Of a stretch of 64,000 nucleotides of DNA, positions 22,575 to 35,164 are shown one piece after another. Origin of the DNA: Tragulus kanchil (taxonomy: Eukaryota; Chordata; Mammalia; Artiodactyla; Tragulidae); contig JAIOJX010000025.1 in the NCBI GenBank assembly GCA_022376925.1, forward strand, positions 141,505,301-141,569,300. The letters are read 5' to 3'. The position numbers and the translations under genes are program-made. Below the pieces are notes generated by a model. It saw only the letters and a list, made by a program, of their open reading frames with translations, did not search any database and was not told the DNA's origin. Position 1 is the stretch's first letter; the number at the start of each line of letters is the position of its first letter.

Positions 22575-24711
22575 CATTAAAGCTCTTAGTTAACATGTCT
22601 TCCTTTTTCAATTATTAGCTTTTGTCTTCTTTTTTATTGAAGTATATTTGATGTATGGTATTAAATGTTACAGTTTTGCAATAGTCATAGTTTTTAAAGG
22701 CTGTACTCCATTTACCTTAATGTTTATTTGCTTTTTTAATAGACTATATATTTTACTTCTATCTTTTGCTCTTTAATAACATTTTATTCCGCATTGGTAT
22801 TACCTTGACTTTCAATGAAAATAACAAGTATTATGCAAAACCTGACATGATTTTCTATTGGTATTTAAATGTCCTTTTGTCTTTTCAAGCTAATTAATAT
22901 TTGAAAGCTTGCCTTTCCATTTTATAGATATAATTGAAATACAACTGGATGACACAAATGTTGGAAAACATGAATAACTTTATACATCAATATTTTACAT
23001 TAGAAATCTTTTTTTTCCCAAATAAATGACTGTTTTAGGTACTTATGCATGCTTTTGGAATTTTAAATTTTTTTTCTCTGTGAGAAGAATTTTAAAGATT
23101 ATGTGGGCTTGAGATACCTTCTTGAAGCTTCACTTTCTCTTTTGACACAGATATTTTAAAGGATTATTCTAAACAATTTTTAAATCAATAAGTAATTATT
23201 ATGTCTCTTTCCAATCAAATAAATACTGACTTTGGAGAAAACATATGTTCTCTTTCTATTTCTGGGAAAGAATGCTGTGATTGCCGTTTGCCATCATTTC
23301 ACATTAAATAAACTGAGGTATTTCTTAAATGAAGTGATACAAAAAAATTAAAACAAATACACACTGACATTACATTGTTTTCTTGAGAGCTGCAATAGCC
23401 TCTTCTGACTTGAAAAAAAAAAACAAACTGGTCATAGAATATCTGTTTGTAAGAGATATATTCAGACAATATATTAGTGTGTTTGTTTGAGATATTAATA
23501 CCAAAGCTTGTCAACATTGTTTATACTGTTTATCCCACTATAAAATTGGTTTATAGAAATACAATTAATAACATTAAGTTTAGGTATTAAAAAGAATAGT
23601 ACTGATTGTTCCATGATAAAGTTTTTAAAGGCTCTGTAGTTTTTATTTTACAAAATGTTTTTTTTCATTAAAGCTCTTAGTTAACATGTCTTCCTTTTCA
23701 ATTATTAGCTTTTGTCTTCTTTTTTATTGAAGTATATTTGATGTATGGTATTAAATGTTACAGTTTTGCAATAGTCATAGTTTTTAAAGGCTGTACTCCA
23801 TTTACCTTAATGTTTATTTGCTTTTTTAATAGACTATATATTTTACTTCTATCTTTTGCTCTTTAATAACATTTTATTCCGCATTGGTATTACCTTGACT
23901 TTCAATGAAAATAACAAGTATTATGCAAAACCTGACATGATTTTCTATTGGTATTTAAATGTCCTTTTGTCTTTTCAAGCTAATTAATATTTGAAAGCTT
24001 GCCTTTCCATTTTATAGATATAATTGAAATACAACTGGATGACACAAATGTTGGAAAACATGAATAACTTTATACATCAATATTTTACATTAGAAATCTT
24101 TTTTTTCCCAAATAAATGACTGTTTTAGGTACTTATGCATGCTTTTGGAATTTAATTTTGTTTCTCTGTGAGAAGAATTTTAAAGATTATGTGGGCTTGA
24201 GATACCTTCTTGAAGCTTCACTTTCTCTTTTGACACAGATATTTTAAAGGATTATTCTAAACAATTTTTAAATCAATAAGTAATTATTATGTCTCTTTCC
24301 AATCAAATAAATACTGACTTTGGAGAAAACATATGTTCTCTTTCTATTTCTGGGAAAGAATGCTGTGATTGCCGTTTGCCATCATTTCACATTAAATAAA
24401 CTGAGGTATTTCTTAAATGAAGTGATACAAAAAAATTAAAACAAATACACACTGACATTACATTGTTTTCTTGAGAGCTGCAATAGCCTCTTCTGACTTG
24501 AAAAAAAAAAACAAACTGGTCATAGAATATCTGTTTGTAAGAGATATATTCAGACAATATATTAGTGTGTTTGTTTGAGATATTAATACCAAAGCTTGTC
24601 AACATTGTTTATACTGTTTATCCCACTATAAAATTGGTTTATAGAAATACAATTAATAACATTAAGTTTAGGTATTAAAAAGAATAGTACTGATTGTTCC
24701 ATGATAAAGTT
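22575..24711. repeat. Direct tandem duplication 7 (period 1091 bp), with 43-bp scar
   Basis: 22575-23622 is repeated at 23666-24711. Between them 23623-23665 looks like a garbled version of the sequence just upstream of the first copy ('ttttacaaaatgttttt' against 'ttttttacaaaaaatgtg'), as expected of a low-quality contig start. Confidence 0.94.
22624..22730 (-). mobile_element. L1 3'-end fragment, antisense
   Basis: 'cttttttattgaagtatatt' followed by 'gttacagttttgcaatagtc' resembles the reverse complement of artiodactyl L1 3' UTRs. It is duplicated at about 23716-23822. Confidence 0.45.
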
Positions 24712-25074
24712 CACTTTATAGTGACATTAATGAACAATATTTGTGCCATCATGCTTTATGATACCAAATAACTTTACTGGAAGAAAATAGCTGTTATCCT
24801 GAATATTCTAATCTCACAGGTAAACTTTATATTTATGGTACATTTTAATTCAGTATCAGATTGATTTCTTAAAACTAGTTTCTTAAAAATATTTTTGTTC
24901 TGAATGTTTTTGGATATTTTCTATTTTGGTAAGATATCACAGCAGAGCTTTTGCATTTTGCCTATGGATTATTTTCTGTAAGTTATTTTTTTGATCCTAT
25001 TATGAACTATTCATTTATTTTAAGCAAATATAATTCAAATATGAGTTCACGTAAAATGAATGGTGTTGTTTCAT
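24712..25074. other. Unique A+T-rich sequence
   Basis: Nothing recognisable in this stretch. Confidence 0.5.
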
Positions 25075-25461
25075 ACTATAACATTTGAAGCTATGGATGT
25101 CGAATTACATTATATATATCAATTTAGATTTGTTTTTATTATTATCATTCACTCACTAAATGTGACCGTTATTGTATCGTAATATTGACCGAGTAAAAAA
25201 ATAAGTTTAATTACTATTTTTCTATTACATTTTCCAAGAAAGATTAGGATAAATTAATAAAATAATCCAACACAGTAATCCAAAAATCTCAGATACAGCA
25301 CACCAAAGATTATTTCTTGTACATGAAGTTCTAGGCAAACCTCTAGACACTCGTTTATTACCATGAGCAGTAATGGAGCCTAGGAAAGCCTTCATTTTCC
25401 TATCACTGCATCATGTTGAATAGGTGTTCTTACCATTTAATGTGACAGATTACATACTTCT

Positions 25462-25580
25462 TGAGGGTGTCAAAAGAATACTGGAGTGGGATGCCATTCC
25501 CTTCTTCAGTGGATCTTCTCCATCAAACTTGTGTCTCCTGCACGCAGGCAGATTCTTTACTCTCTGAGCCATCAGGAGAA
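25462..25580 (-). mobile_element. Bov-tA fragment
   Basis: 'gaatactggagtgggatgcc', 'cttcttcagtggatcttctc' and 'gcaggcagattctttactct' are the tRNA-like half of Bov-tA on the minus strand; the tail is missing or decayed. Duplicated at 26587-26705. Confidence 0.82.
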
Positions 25581-25609
25581 GTGTCAAACTGGCAAGTAAA
25601 TAAACAAAT

Positions 25610-27830
25610 GTACACAGCTGCAACTCTATATCCTTTGACCAACGATACCCTAGTTCCCCCAGCTCCTTATCTCTAGTAACTACATAACTACATTTCTCCT
25701 CTCTGCTTCTATGTATTTGACATTTTTTTTTTGCATTTCGTATATAAGTGAGATCATGCAGGTTTTTCTTTTCTTTTCTTTTTTTGCTTTTTATGTCTGA
25801 TTTATTTCATTTATTTTACTGTCCTCCAAATCCATGCAAGTAGTTTTGAATGGCAGGATCTCCATAATGTTAAAGGCTGAATAAATAGCATTCCATTGTT
25901 TATCTAAACCACAGTTTCTTTATCTGTTGATGAACACTTAGATTGTTTCTTATCTTGGCATTTGTAAGTAGTGCTGCATTGAACAATGGAGGTGATGTGT
26001 TTTCAAGGTACTAATTTAGTTTCCTTAGAATTTGTACCAAAAAAATGTACTGCTGGATCACATGATAGTTGTATTTTCAGTTTTTGAGGAAGCTCTATAT
26101 TGTTTTCCATCATAGCTGTACCAGTTCACATTCTTGCCAACAATGTGCCTTCCTTTTCCACATGCTATATTGACCGAGTAAAAAATAAGTTCTAATTTTT
26201 AACTATAACATTTGAAGCTATGGATGTCGAATTACATTATATATATCAATTTAGATTTGTTTATTATTATCATTCACTCACTAAATGTGACCGTTATTGT
26301 ATCGTAATATTGACCGAGTAAAAAAATAAGTTTAATTACTATTTTTCTATTACATTTTCCAAGAAAGATTAGGATAAATTAATAAAATAATCCAACACAG
26401 TAATCCAAAAATCTCAGATACAGCACACCAAAGATTATTTCTTGTACATGAAGTTCTAGGCAAACCTCTAGACACTCGTTTATTACCATGAGCAGTAATG
26501 GAGCCTAGGAAAGCCTTCATTTTCCTATCACTGCATCATGTTGAATAGGTGTTCTTACCATTTAATGTGACAGATTACATACTTCTTGAGGGTGTCAAAA
26601 GAATACTGGAGTGGGATGCCATTCCCTTCTTCAGTGGATCTTCTCCATCAAACTTGTGTCTCCTGCACGCAGGCAGATTCTTTACTCTCTGAGCCATCAG
26701 GAGAAGTGTCAAACTGGCAAGTAAATAAACAAATGTACACAGCTGCAACTCTATATCCTTTGACCAACGATACCCTAGTTCCCCCAGCTCCTTATCTCTA
26801 GTAACTACATAACTACATTTCTCCTCTCTGCTTCTATGTATTTGACATTTTTTTTTTGCATTTCGTATATAAGTGAGATCATGCAGGTTTTTCTTTTCTT
26901 TTCTTTTTTTGCTTTTTATGTCTGATTTATTTCATTTATTTTACTGTCCTCCAAATCCATGCAAGTAGTTTTGAATGGCAGGATCTCCATAATGTTAAAG
27001 GCTGAATAAATAGCATTCCATTGTTTATCTAAACCACAGTTTCTTTATCTGTTGATGAACACTTAGATTGTTTCTTATCTTGGCATTTGTAAGTAGTGCT
27101 GCATTGAACAATGGAGGTGATGTGTTTTCAAGGTACTAATTTAGTTTCCTTAGAATTTGTACCAAAAAAATGTACTGCTGGATCACATGATAGTTGTATT
27201 TTCAGTTTTTGAGGAAGCTCTATATTGTTTTCCATCATAGCTGTACCAGTTCACATTCTTGCCAACAATGTACAGCCTTCCCTTTCTCCACATGCTAGTC
27301 AGCTCTTGATACATCTTTTCTTCTTCAAAATAGCCATTTTTAAATATCTCATTGGGGCTTTGATTTGCATTTTCCTAATTAGTGTTGTTTAGTATCTTTT
27401 TGTATACCTGTTGGTCATTTCTATGTCTTCTGTGGAAAAATCTCCATGTAGTTTTTTGCGTATTTTTTAATTGGATCATTTTTGGTGGTTTTTTGTTTGT
27501 TTTTTTCTTATTGGTTTCTATTTTTTGCTTTTGAGGTGTATAATTTCCTTACGTATTTTAGATATTAACCACTTGTCAGATATATAATTTACAAATATTT
27601 TCTTATGTTCTGTAATTGCTTTTTCCATCTTATTGACTGTTTGCTATATAGAAACTTTGTCATTTGATATATTTGACCTTGTTTATTTTTGCTTTTGTTC
27701 CCTGAAAAATCGTTGCCAAGGCCAATGTCAGAAGCTTTTTCTCTGTCGTCTTGCAAAAGTTTTAAAATTTCAAGACTTACATCTGTCTTATTTTCTCATC
27801 TTTATTAGATTATTTGCAGGAAGAATGTAA
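25610..27830 (-). mobile_element. L1 LINE fragment, antisense (3' part)
   Basis: T-rich strand with a run of L1 words: 'agtgctgcattgaacaatgg', 'tgctggatcacatgatagtt', 'ttgttttccatcatagctgt', 'cattggggctttgatttgca', 'agatattaaccacttgtcag', 'cgttgccaaggccaatgtca'. These lie in the order expected for the 3' part of a mammalian L1 on the minus strand. About 1.1 kb of the span is the duplicated copy, so the real fragment is about 1.1 kb. Decayed. Confidence 0.75.
26587..26705 (-). mobile_element. Bov-tA fragment (duplicate of 25462)
   Basis: Second copy produced by duplication 8. Confidence 0.8.
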
Positions 27831-28680
27831 TAAAATTTATCCTGTAACTTATTTTTAAAGAAAAGTCTTCTACTTGCTAACTTTGATCTGAAGTTGAGAT
27901 TTTTGTAAATATACCAGATGTTTATCAGGTTATGTATTGGCTACAACTAAAATTGATGTTTAATGAGTAAATATTGTTAGAAGCCTATCTTCCATAGAAA
28001 CGTGAAAATAACTAGCTATAAGACTTAGGAAATATCACATACTCAATGAAATTCACGATGTTTGCCAAAAAAGTAAAAAGAAAAGAAATCGCTATATAAT
28101 CTTCAAGAATTCTTATAATTCCATTATTTAATTCAGAGACTGTACATTTGTCATCAAGATATATCCAAAGAAAAATTTGGCATTTCATTACACTTGATAA
28201 GAGCAACGTTACAGGGACGATTCAGTACAGATTATCAACTACATACCACTGAAATAAGTAATCTCCCAGTTTAAGTTCTCTACCATAGACAATGCCAGGA
28301 AGAAATATTCATATATTCTATAAAGAGAAAGTTTAAAAAACTGTAAAATAAAGCTTAAATACACAGAACATGTAGCATGTTTTAATATATTACTTTGTTT
28401 CTTATGATGTTGAATTATCCTTTATCATTAATTTTTCTATGACTCATACTTACTATGAAAGTTGTAAAGGTTGTTTAGCTCTTCCTTGTAAGTGTATGCT
28501 CGTAGGGCAACCTTAATCTGATTGGAAAATTTTGAAATCTGAGGATGAACTCTGACCAGAGTGGGATAATGGAAGGATATTATTCCAGAGGGCTTTTTCG
28601 TTTGACTAGGAGTGACTCAAATGTCCTACTCAGGTAAAGACATATACTTTTCTTGATCTTCAATACACTTCTTAGATTAT

Positions 28681-28835
28681 TACATATATGTATGTAATTA
28701 TATATATATATATATATATATATTATGTACACATATATATACTTACTTTCTTAATATTATATATATAGAGAGAGACAGAGACAGAGAGAAATAGAGAGGC
28801 AGAGACACACACACACATACACACACACGCAGACT
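28681..28835. repeat. Compound microsatellite (TA)n - (GA)n - (CA)n
   Basis: A (TA)n run at about 28697-28724, more TA-rich text, then GAGA/CAGAGA tracts (28766-28800) and a CA run to about 28830. Its equal length in both copies (second at about 29790-29945) argues that the copies are the same molecule sequenced twice, because such tracts mutate fast. Confidence 0.92.
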
Positions 28836-29789
28836 CAACAGCCGTCAGTAGAGGAACAATTGAACATTTTTCATTTAACATTTCATTTCCTTAAAAAAGA
28901 CTTACATCTGTCTTATTTTCTCATCTTTATTAGATTATTTGCAGGAAGAATGTAATAAAATTTACCCTTATTTTAAAAAATTTTACTTGCTAACTTTGAT
29001 CTGAAGTTGAGATTTTTGTAAATATACCAGATGTTTATCAGGTTATGTATTGGCTACAACTAAAATTGATGTTTAATGAGTAAATATTGTTAGAAGCCTA
29101 TCTTCCATAGAAACGTGAAAATAACTAGCTATAAGACTTAGGAAATATCACATACTCAATGAAATTCACGATGTTTGCCAAAAAAGTAAAAAGAAAAGAA
29201 ATCGCTATATAATCTTCAAGAATTCTTATAATTCCATTATTTAATTCAGAGACTGTACATTTGTCATCAAGATATATCCAAAGAAAAATTTGGCATTTCA
29301 TTACACTTGATAAGAGCAACGTTACAGGGACGATTCAGTACAGATTATCAACTACATACCACTGAAATAAGTAATCTCCCAGTTTAAGTTCTCTACCATA
29401 GACAATGCCAGGAAGAAATATTCATATATTCTATAAAGAGAAAGTTTAAAAAACTGTAAAATAAAGCTTAAATACACAGAACATGTAGCATGTTTTAATA
29501 TATTACTTTGTTTCTTATGATGTTGAATTATCCTTTATCATTAATTTTTCTATGACTCATACTTACTATGAAAGTTGTAAAGGTTGTTTAGCTCTTCCTT
29601 GTAAGTGTATGCTCGTAGGGCAACCTTAATCTGATTGGAAAATTTTGAAATCTGAGGATGAACTCTGACCAGAGTGGGATAATGGAAGGATATTATTCCA
29701 GAGGGCTTTTTCGTTTGACTAGGAGTGACTCAAATGTCCTACTCAGGTAAAGACATATACTTTTCTTGATCTTCAATACACTTCTTAGA

Positions 29790-29945
29790 TTATTACATAT
29801 ATGTATGTAATTATATATATATATATATATATATATTATGTACACATATATATACTTACTTTCTTAATATTATATATATAGAGAGAGACAGAGACAGAGA
29901 GAAATAGAGAGGCAGAGACACACACACACATACACACACACGCAG
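29790..29945. repeat. Compound microsatellite (duplicate)
   Basis: Duplicate of 28681-28835 through duplication 9. Confidence 0.9.
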
Positions 29946-30006
29946 ACTCAACAGCCGTCAGTAGAGGAACAATTGAACATTTTTTCATTTACATTCATTT
30001 CCTTAT

Positions 30007-30393
30007 GTGAGATCACCGAGTGAGTAAATGAAAGTAAGACTATAAACATTTTATGTACATTATCATCTATATTTACAGGAATGTTTGCAGTATCTGTTGT
30101 TGTTTCTTCACTGAGGTTGTACTCACTTGGAAAGCTGTGAATATTCTGCAAGTGCATGGACATAACAGGTGTGTAAAGTGCTTTCTTTCTCTGAGATTCT
30201 ACAAGAGTCTTTTCTGATACTGGCTGGTTGAGGCTGAGGTACAAACTTGGCTCATGATATTCACTTAATTAAATACCTTATCATAGGAAAGCTAAATTCT
30301 CCCAGAGCAAAATATACCAGCACAAATTAAAGGGCCTGATTCCAAATCTCTTTCTGGAATATTACTCTGGGTATATCTTTTTGACCATCTCTA
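30007..30393. other. Unique sequence with an unsupported 98-codon minus-strand frame
   Basis: The open frame at 29948-30244 (-) starts at a GTA/TTG-type codon region without a normal ATG context and matches nothing I know. A GTGAGT donor-like word lies at 30126-30121 on the minus strand, but there is no convincing acceptor. Confidence 0.25.
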
Positions 30394-31285
30394 CTTTTAG
30401 GCACCCCAGGTAAGGACCCTAAATTTTTGCCCAGCTCTTTCAGCTTCAGCCCAAAGCATAATGTTTGTGTTTATATTAAGTTTTGAATTTTGGTTTTACC
30501 AGTTATAATTTACTTTTTTATTACTTATTTAAATGAGATTATTTTCTTTTTCTAAATCAATATGATTTTTAAATTTAATTTAAAAAATCATTATGGTATT
30601 GTATCTTTACATCAGTTTCACTTCATCTCATTATCTAATATTATGACAAAATATCCTTTGATGTTTTATATTATTTTCTTACTAAATTGACTTATTAGAT
30701 TGAGGTTTTAAAGGACAGTTTTGGATCTATAGAAAATTTACAAAATAGTGCAAAGCTCCCAGAGTTTCTATTATTAACGTCTTATACCAATATGGTATAT
30801 CTGTTATAGTTAATAAAACAATATGGAATTAGTGTTATTAACTAAAGCTCATATTTTATTTTTATTTCCTTAATTTTTACTTGATATCTTTTTGTATTCT
30901 GTGTTCCTATCCAAGGTAATACAATGAATTTATGTGTTATGGGTCAGGTTCCTCCTGGCTATGCCTATGAAATGAACCCAAGCTGTAGATGAGCTCCATG
31001 CACAGTCTCAATACCTATAATTACTTAGTACTTTGTATTTTTAATTTAAAGAGATAATTGAGGATCAGAAGTTATGAAAGAAAATGTACAAATATAAAAG
31101 TCTCTAAAATACAGAATAAAAAATTTGCAAGGAAAAAATGCTATTTGAAAGAACAGGAGAACTTTAAAAAAGATAAGTGACAAGCAAGATGACAAAGAAA
31201 AGTCTGGTGGGTATTTGTTAAAAGAGAACTGAAAAGATATTCTTAGGAAAAGAAGGTAATAGCCAAAACAAACAAGCATTTTTTG

Positions 31286-31400
31286 AAATTCCCTGGTAGT
31301 CCAGTGGTTAGGATTCAGCATACTCACTATGGTGACTGGATTCAATCTATGGTAATGTAACTAAGGTTTCACAAGGTAGGTAACATGGTTTAAAAAAAAT
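31286..31400 (+). mobile_element. CHR-1-like tRNA SINE, degraded
   Basis: 'ttccctggtagtccagtggt', then 'taggattcagca' and 'gactggattcaatctatgg', keep the tRNA-like head and B-box region of CHR-1; an A-rich tail follows. Duplicated at 32466-32585. Confidence 0.78.
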
Positions 31401-32465
31401 AAAAGGAAAAGGAAGCAAAACTCTCAATAAAAAAACTGAAAAGTAAACTCTCAAAAGACACCAGAATAATATAATAAGATAATCAGAAAATGATTAGAAT
31501 TCCAATATCAAAATTAAACATTTTCTAAGACAAAACAGTGCATAAGAGCGAAAAGAGTGATCTACGAAAAGTGCTTTTAGGCACCCCAGGTAAGGACCCT
31601 AAATTTTTGCCCAGCTCTTTCAGCTTCAGCCCAAAGCATAATGTTTGTGTTTATATTAAGTTTTGAATTTTGGTTTTACCAGTTATAATTTACTTTTTTA
31701 TTACTTATTTAAATGAGATTATTTTCTTTTTCTAAATCAATATGATTTTTAAATTTAATTTAAAAAATCATTATGGTATTGTATCTTTACATCAGTTTCA
31801 CTTCATCTCATTATCTAATATTATGACAAAATATCCTTTGATGTTTTATATTATTTTCTTACTAAATTGACTTATTAGATTGAGGTTTTAAAGGACAGTT
31901 TTGGATCTATAGAAAATTTACAAAATAGTGCAAAGCTCCCAGAGTTTCTATTATTAACGTCTTATACCAATATGGTATATCTGTTATAGTTAATAAAACA
32001 ATATGGAATTAGTGTTATTAACTAAAGCTCATATTTTATTTTTATTTCCTTAATTTTTACTTGATATCTTTTTGTATTCTGTGTTCCTATCCAAGGTAAT
32101 ACAATGAATTTATGTGTTATGGGTCAGGTTCCTCCTGGCTATGCCTATGAAATGAACCCAAGCTGTAGATGAGCTCCATGCACAGTCTCAATACCTATAA
32201 TTACTTAGTACTTTGTATTTTTAATTTAAAGAGATAATTGAGGATCAGAAGTTATGAAAGAAAATGTACAAATATAAAAGTCTCTAAAATACAGAATAAA
32301 AAATTTGCAAGGAAAAAATGCTATTTGAAAGAACAGGAGAACTTTAAAAAAGATAAGTGACAAGCAAGATGACAAAGAAAAGTCTGGTGGGTATTTGTTA
32401 AAAGAGAACTGAAAAGATATTCTTAGGAAAAGAAGGTAATAGCCAAAACAAACAAGCATTTTTTG

Positions 32466-32585
32466 AAATTCCCTGGTAGTCCAGTGGTTAGGATTCAGCA
32501 TACTCACTATGGTGACTGGATTCAATCTATGGTAATGTAACTAAGGTTTCACAAGGTAGGTAACATGGTTTAAAAAAAAACAAAA
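32466..32585 (+). mobile_element. CHR-1-like SINE (duplicate of 31286)
   Basis: Second copy from duplication 10; its A-rich tail reads longer. Confidence 0.77.
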
Positions 32586-32756
32586 AAAGGAAAAGGAAGC
32601 AAAACTCTCAATAAAAAAACTGAAAAGTAAACTCTCAAAAGACACCAGAATAATATAATAAGATAATCAGAAAATGATTAGAATTCCAATATCAAAATTA
32701 AACATTTTCTAAGACAAAACAGTGCATAAGAGCGAAAAGAGTGATCTACCAAAATA

Positions 32757-33659
32757 GCGGTTAATAAAACTGTCTAAGGGCTGAAGATCCTGTGTTTCAT
32801 GGAAAAAAGACCAATATTGGAAGATAGAATACAAAGAATGCATGCTAGAAAAGTGTTTTTCTTCCCTGCAATTATATCTAGCTATATTTGCCTAGTGTAA
32901 AAACATGAGAGAATTCAGAAAATTTACCTCTAATGTGTGCCTACCAAGGAAGCTACTAGAGGATGCATTCTAGAAAGTTAAGGAAATATAGCCAGAAGAA
33001 ACACAATTCACAGAATGTAACCCTAATAACTGATAGCAGATTAGAAAAATCCAAGGTTGCAGCTGCTTTCAATAACAGAGTGCAAAACATCCACATTAAA
33101 GCAGGAGGAACTTGGTTCATTCCTGGGTGCCAACTGCAGACCATTGATTCACTGAGTGATACACTAGACAAGTTCAGTCATAAATTTGTGTCAGCATCAT
33201 ACACGTGGAACACCAGAAGCCCAAACCTGTCTGCTGCCACTAAAAAAGATTTGTTACATGGCAGCCTGGAAAATGAAATGCTGTAGGGAAATAAAGCTCT
33301 GCTATATTGTTTATTAAGTATGATGTCTTCTAACTTGATTCTTCAATATTATAAATCTTAGCAAAAGTGATCAATAGTCTCTAACATAGTAATTTGGTAA
33401 AAATAAACTAAAACAAAATAAAAGCCTTACCTTTGATTTTACTAACTAGACCATTGATAACTATAATAAAAACATGGTGGCAATGGAGAAAGATTGTTAA
33501 TATTTAATAGAATAAACACATTAATGTATATTAATTTAAATATGTATAAATATAAAAAATAATAGAAATTTTAACATATTTCCAAAGCAACTTAATGGAG
33601 AAATGAAGGAAGGTGTATTGAGAGGCTGGATATGGAACATAGACAAGTTAATACATTAA
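32757..33659. other. Unique sequence; 107-codon open frame followed by AATAAA
   Basis: The frame at 32963-33286 (+) has an ATG only by position and a fairly mixed composition. AATAAA follows the stop within a few bases (about 33290). I recognise no protein family; the text upstream resembles an old repeat. A decayed processed pseudogene or repeat ORF is possible, chance more so. Confidence 0.2.
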
Positions 33660-33674
33660 AAAATAGCAGTTTAA

Positions 33675-34036
33675 GGGCTTCCCTGGTAGCTCAGTGGTAA
33701 AGAGTTCACCTGCCAATGCAGGAGACATGAGTTCTATCTCTGATCTGGGAAGATCCCACATGCTATGGAACAACTAAGCCCATGAGCCATGACTATTGAG
33801 CCTGTGTTCTAGAGCCTTGGAGCCACAATTGTTGAGCCCATGGGCCGCAACTACAGAAGCCCACGTGCCCTAGAGCCTGAGTTCCACAACAAGAGAAGTC
33901 ACCGCAACAAGAAGCTTGCTCTCCTCAACTAGACAGTAACCCCCATGCCCTGCAACTAGAGAAAAGCCTGCAGCAGCAGTGAAAACCCAGACTAGCCATA
34001 AATAAATACATAAATAAATAAATTTAATAAAAAAAG
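33675..34036 (+). mobile_element. CHR-2 SINE, full length
   Basis: Classical CHR-2 form: tRNA-like head, then the repeated 'caactaagcccatgagcc' / 'cacaattgttgagcccatgg' / 'ccgcaactacagaagccc' units, 'caacaagagaagtcaccgca', and an (aaat)n tail. Target-site duplication of 14 bp with two mismatches: aaatagcagtttaa (33661-33674) and aaataacaatttaa (34037-34050). The more numerous subfamilies A and B in this window lack the internal 'ccacaactac' units. Confidence 0.93.
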
Positions 34037-34802
34037 AAATAACAATTTAATCATATTATTCTGAAATATTTGATTATCTAAAGTACTGAAAGCACAAATG
34101 CTTTAACTGATTACTTGATAAAGGAATTCAGGTGATGAGATGCAGGTATTTATAATTTATACTATGACTTTAAAAAGAATATGTGTACACTTCCAAATTT
34201 TTAAAATAAAATAGCTTGTTTTTGTAGACCTCAGGGAAGATGGGAAAGCTTCGTTTTTAATATTACATTATCTTGTCATATTTGAATTTTAGATTGTATG
34301 TAGCTTATCATTTGAAACTGTTATAAATTAAATATATCATTTTCCTCGTCTGAGAACAGAGACCACAAAGTACAACTTGTATATTAACTCTGTTTTACTT
34401 CTTGTTTTTTATATGGCTCACAAGCTATTTTTTTTTTCAATTTGAACTCTTCGAAATGTTTGCAAAAATTAGAATAAGCATAACATTTTGTAAAAATTTA
34501 TGAAATTCAAATTTCAGTCTGCATATATATATATATATATATCCTGACTCATTCATCTAGCTACTATTTATGGTTGCTTTTATGCTACAATGACAGATTT
34601 GGTTAATTGTGATAAAGGCAAAACCTTAAATACTTAGTATTTTACCTTTTACAGAAAATGTTTGCTAACTGGCCTTAAAGATAATTTCTAAACATTTCTC
34701 ATAAGACAGATTTTCCTAAGTTGAAATATTTTAAAAAAATAATGGTACATGTTAAATGTATACATAAATGTGATCATCAATATTTATATAAAAATAGCTT
34801 AA

Positions 34803-35164
34803 GGCTTCCTGGTAGCTCAGTGGTAAAGAGTTCACCTGCCAATGCAGGAGACATGATCTACCGACGGAAGATCCCACATGCTATGGAACAACTAAGCCCA
34901 TGAGCCATGACTATTGAGCCTGTGTTCTAGAGCCTTGGAGCCACAATTGTTGAGCCCATGGGCCGCAACTACAGAAGCCCACGTGCCCTAGAGCCTGAGT
35001 TCCACAACAAGAGAAGTCACCGCAACAAGAAGCTTGCTCTCCTCAACTAGACAGTAACCCCCATGCCCTGCAACTAGAGAAAAGCCTGCAGCAGCAGTGA
35101 AAACCCAGACTAGCCATAAATAAATACATAAATAAATAAATTTAATAAAAAAAGAAATAACAAT
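34803..35164 (+). mobile_element. CHR-2 SINE (duplicate of 33675, damaged head)
   Basis: Second copy from duplication 11; the B-box region is corrupted by junction errors. Confidence 0.9.

Larger units (their letters stand above)
25075..27296. repeat. Direct tandem duplication 8 (period 1127 bp), with misplaced internal piece at the junction
   Basis: 25075-26167 is repeated at 26202-27296. The junction (26168-26201, 'tattgaccgagtaaaaaata' onward) is a displaced extra copy of sequence that properly lies about 110 bp inside each repeat (25184 and 26309). This scrambling suggests mis-joined low-quality ends. Confidence 0.94.
27773..30006. repeat. Direct tandem duplication 9 (period 1113-1125 bp), probable assembly artefact
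   Basis: 27773-28893 is repeated at 28898-30006. Near the inner end of the second copy the text is corrupted ('ttaccctta' then a gap, against 'ttatcctgtaac'); near the outer end of the first copy 'cattttcatttaacattt' stands against 'catttttcatttacatt'. The middle is identical, including long microsatellites. Confidence 0.94.
30394..32756. repeat. Direct tandem duplication 10 (period 1180 bp), probable assembly artefact
   Basis: 30394-31573 is repeated at 31574-32756. They are identical for long stretches, including a CHR-1-like SINE. They differ in an A-run ('tttaaaaaaaataaaagg' against 'tttaaaaaaaaacaaaaaaagg') and at the last bases of copy 1 ('ctacgaaaagtg' against 'ctaccaaaatagc'). Confidence 0.95.

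Noticed and set aside
28681..30000. CRISPR-like or satellite array
   Set aside because: The repeats are dinucleotide microsatellites duplicated once; there are no regularly spaced units with unique spacers.
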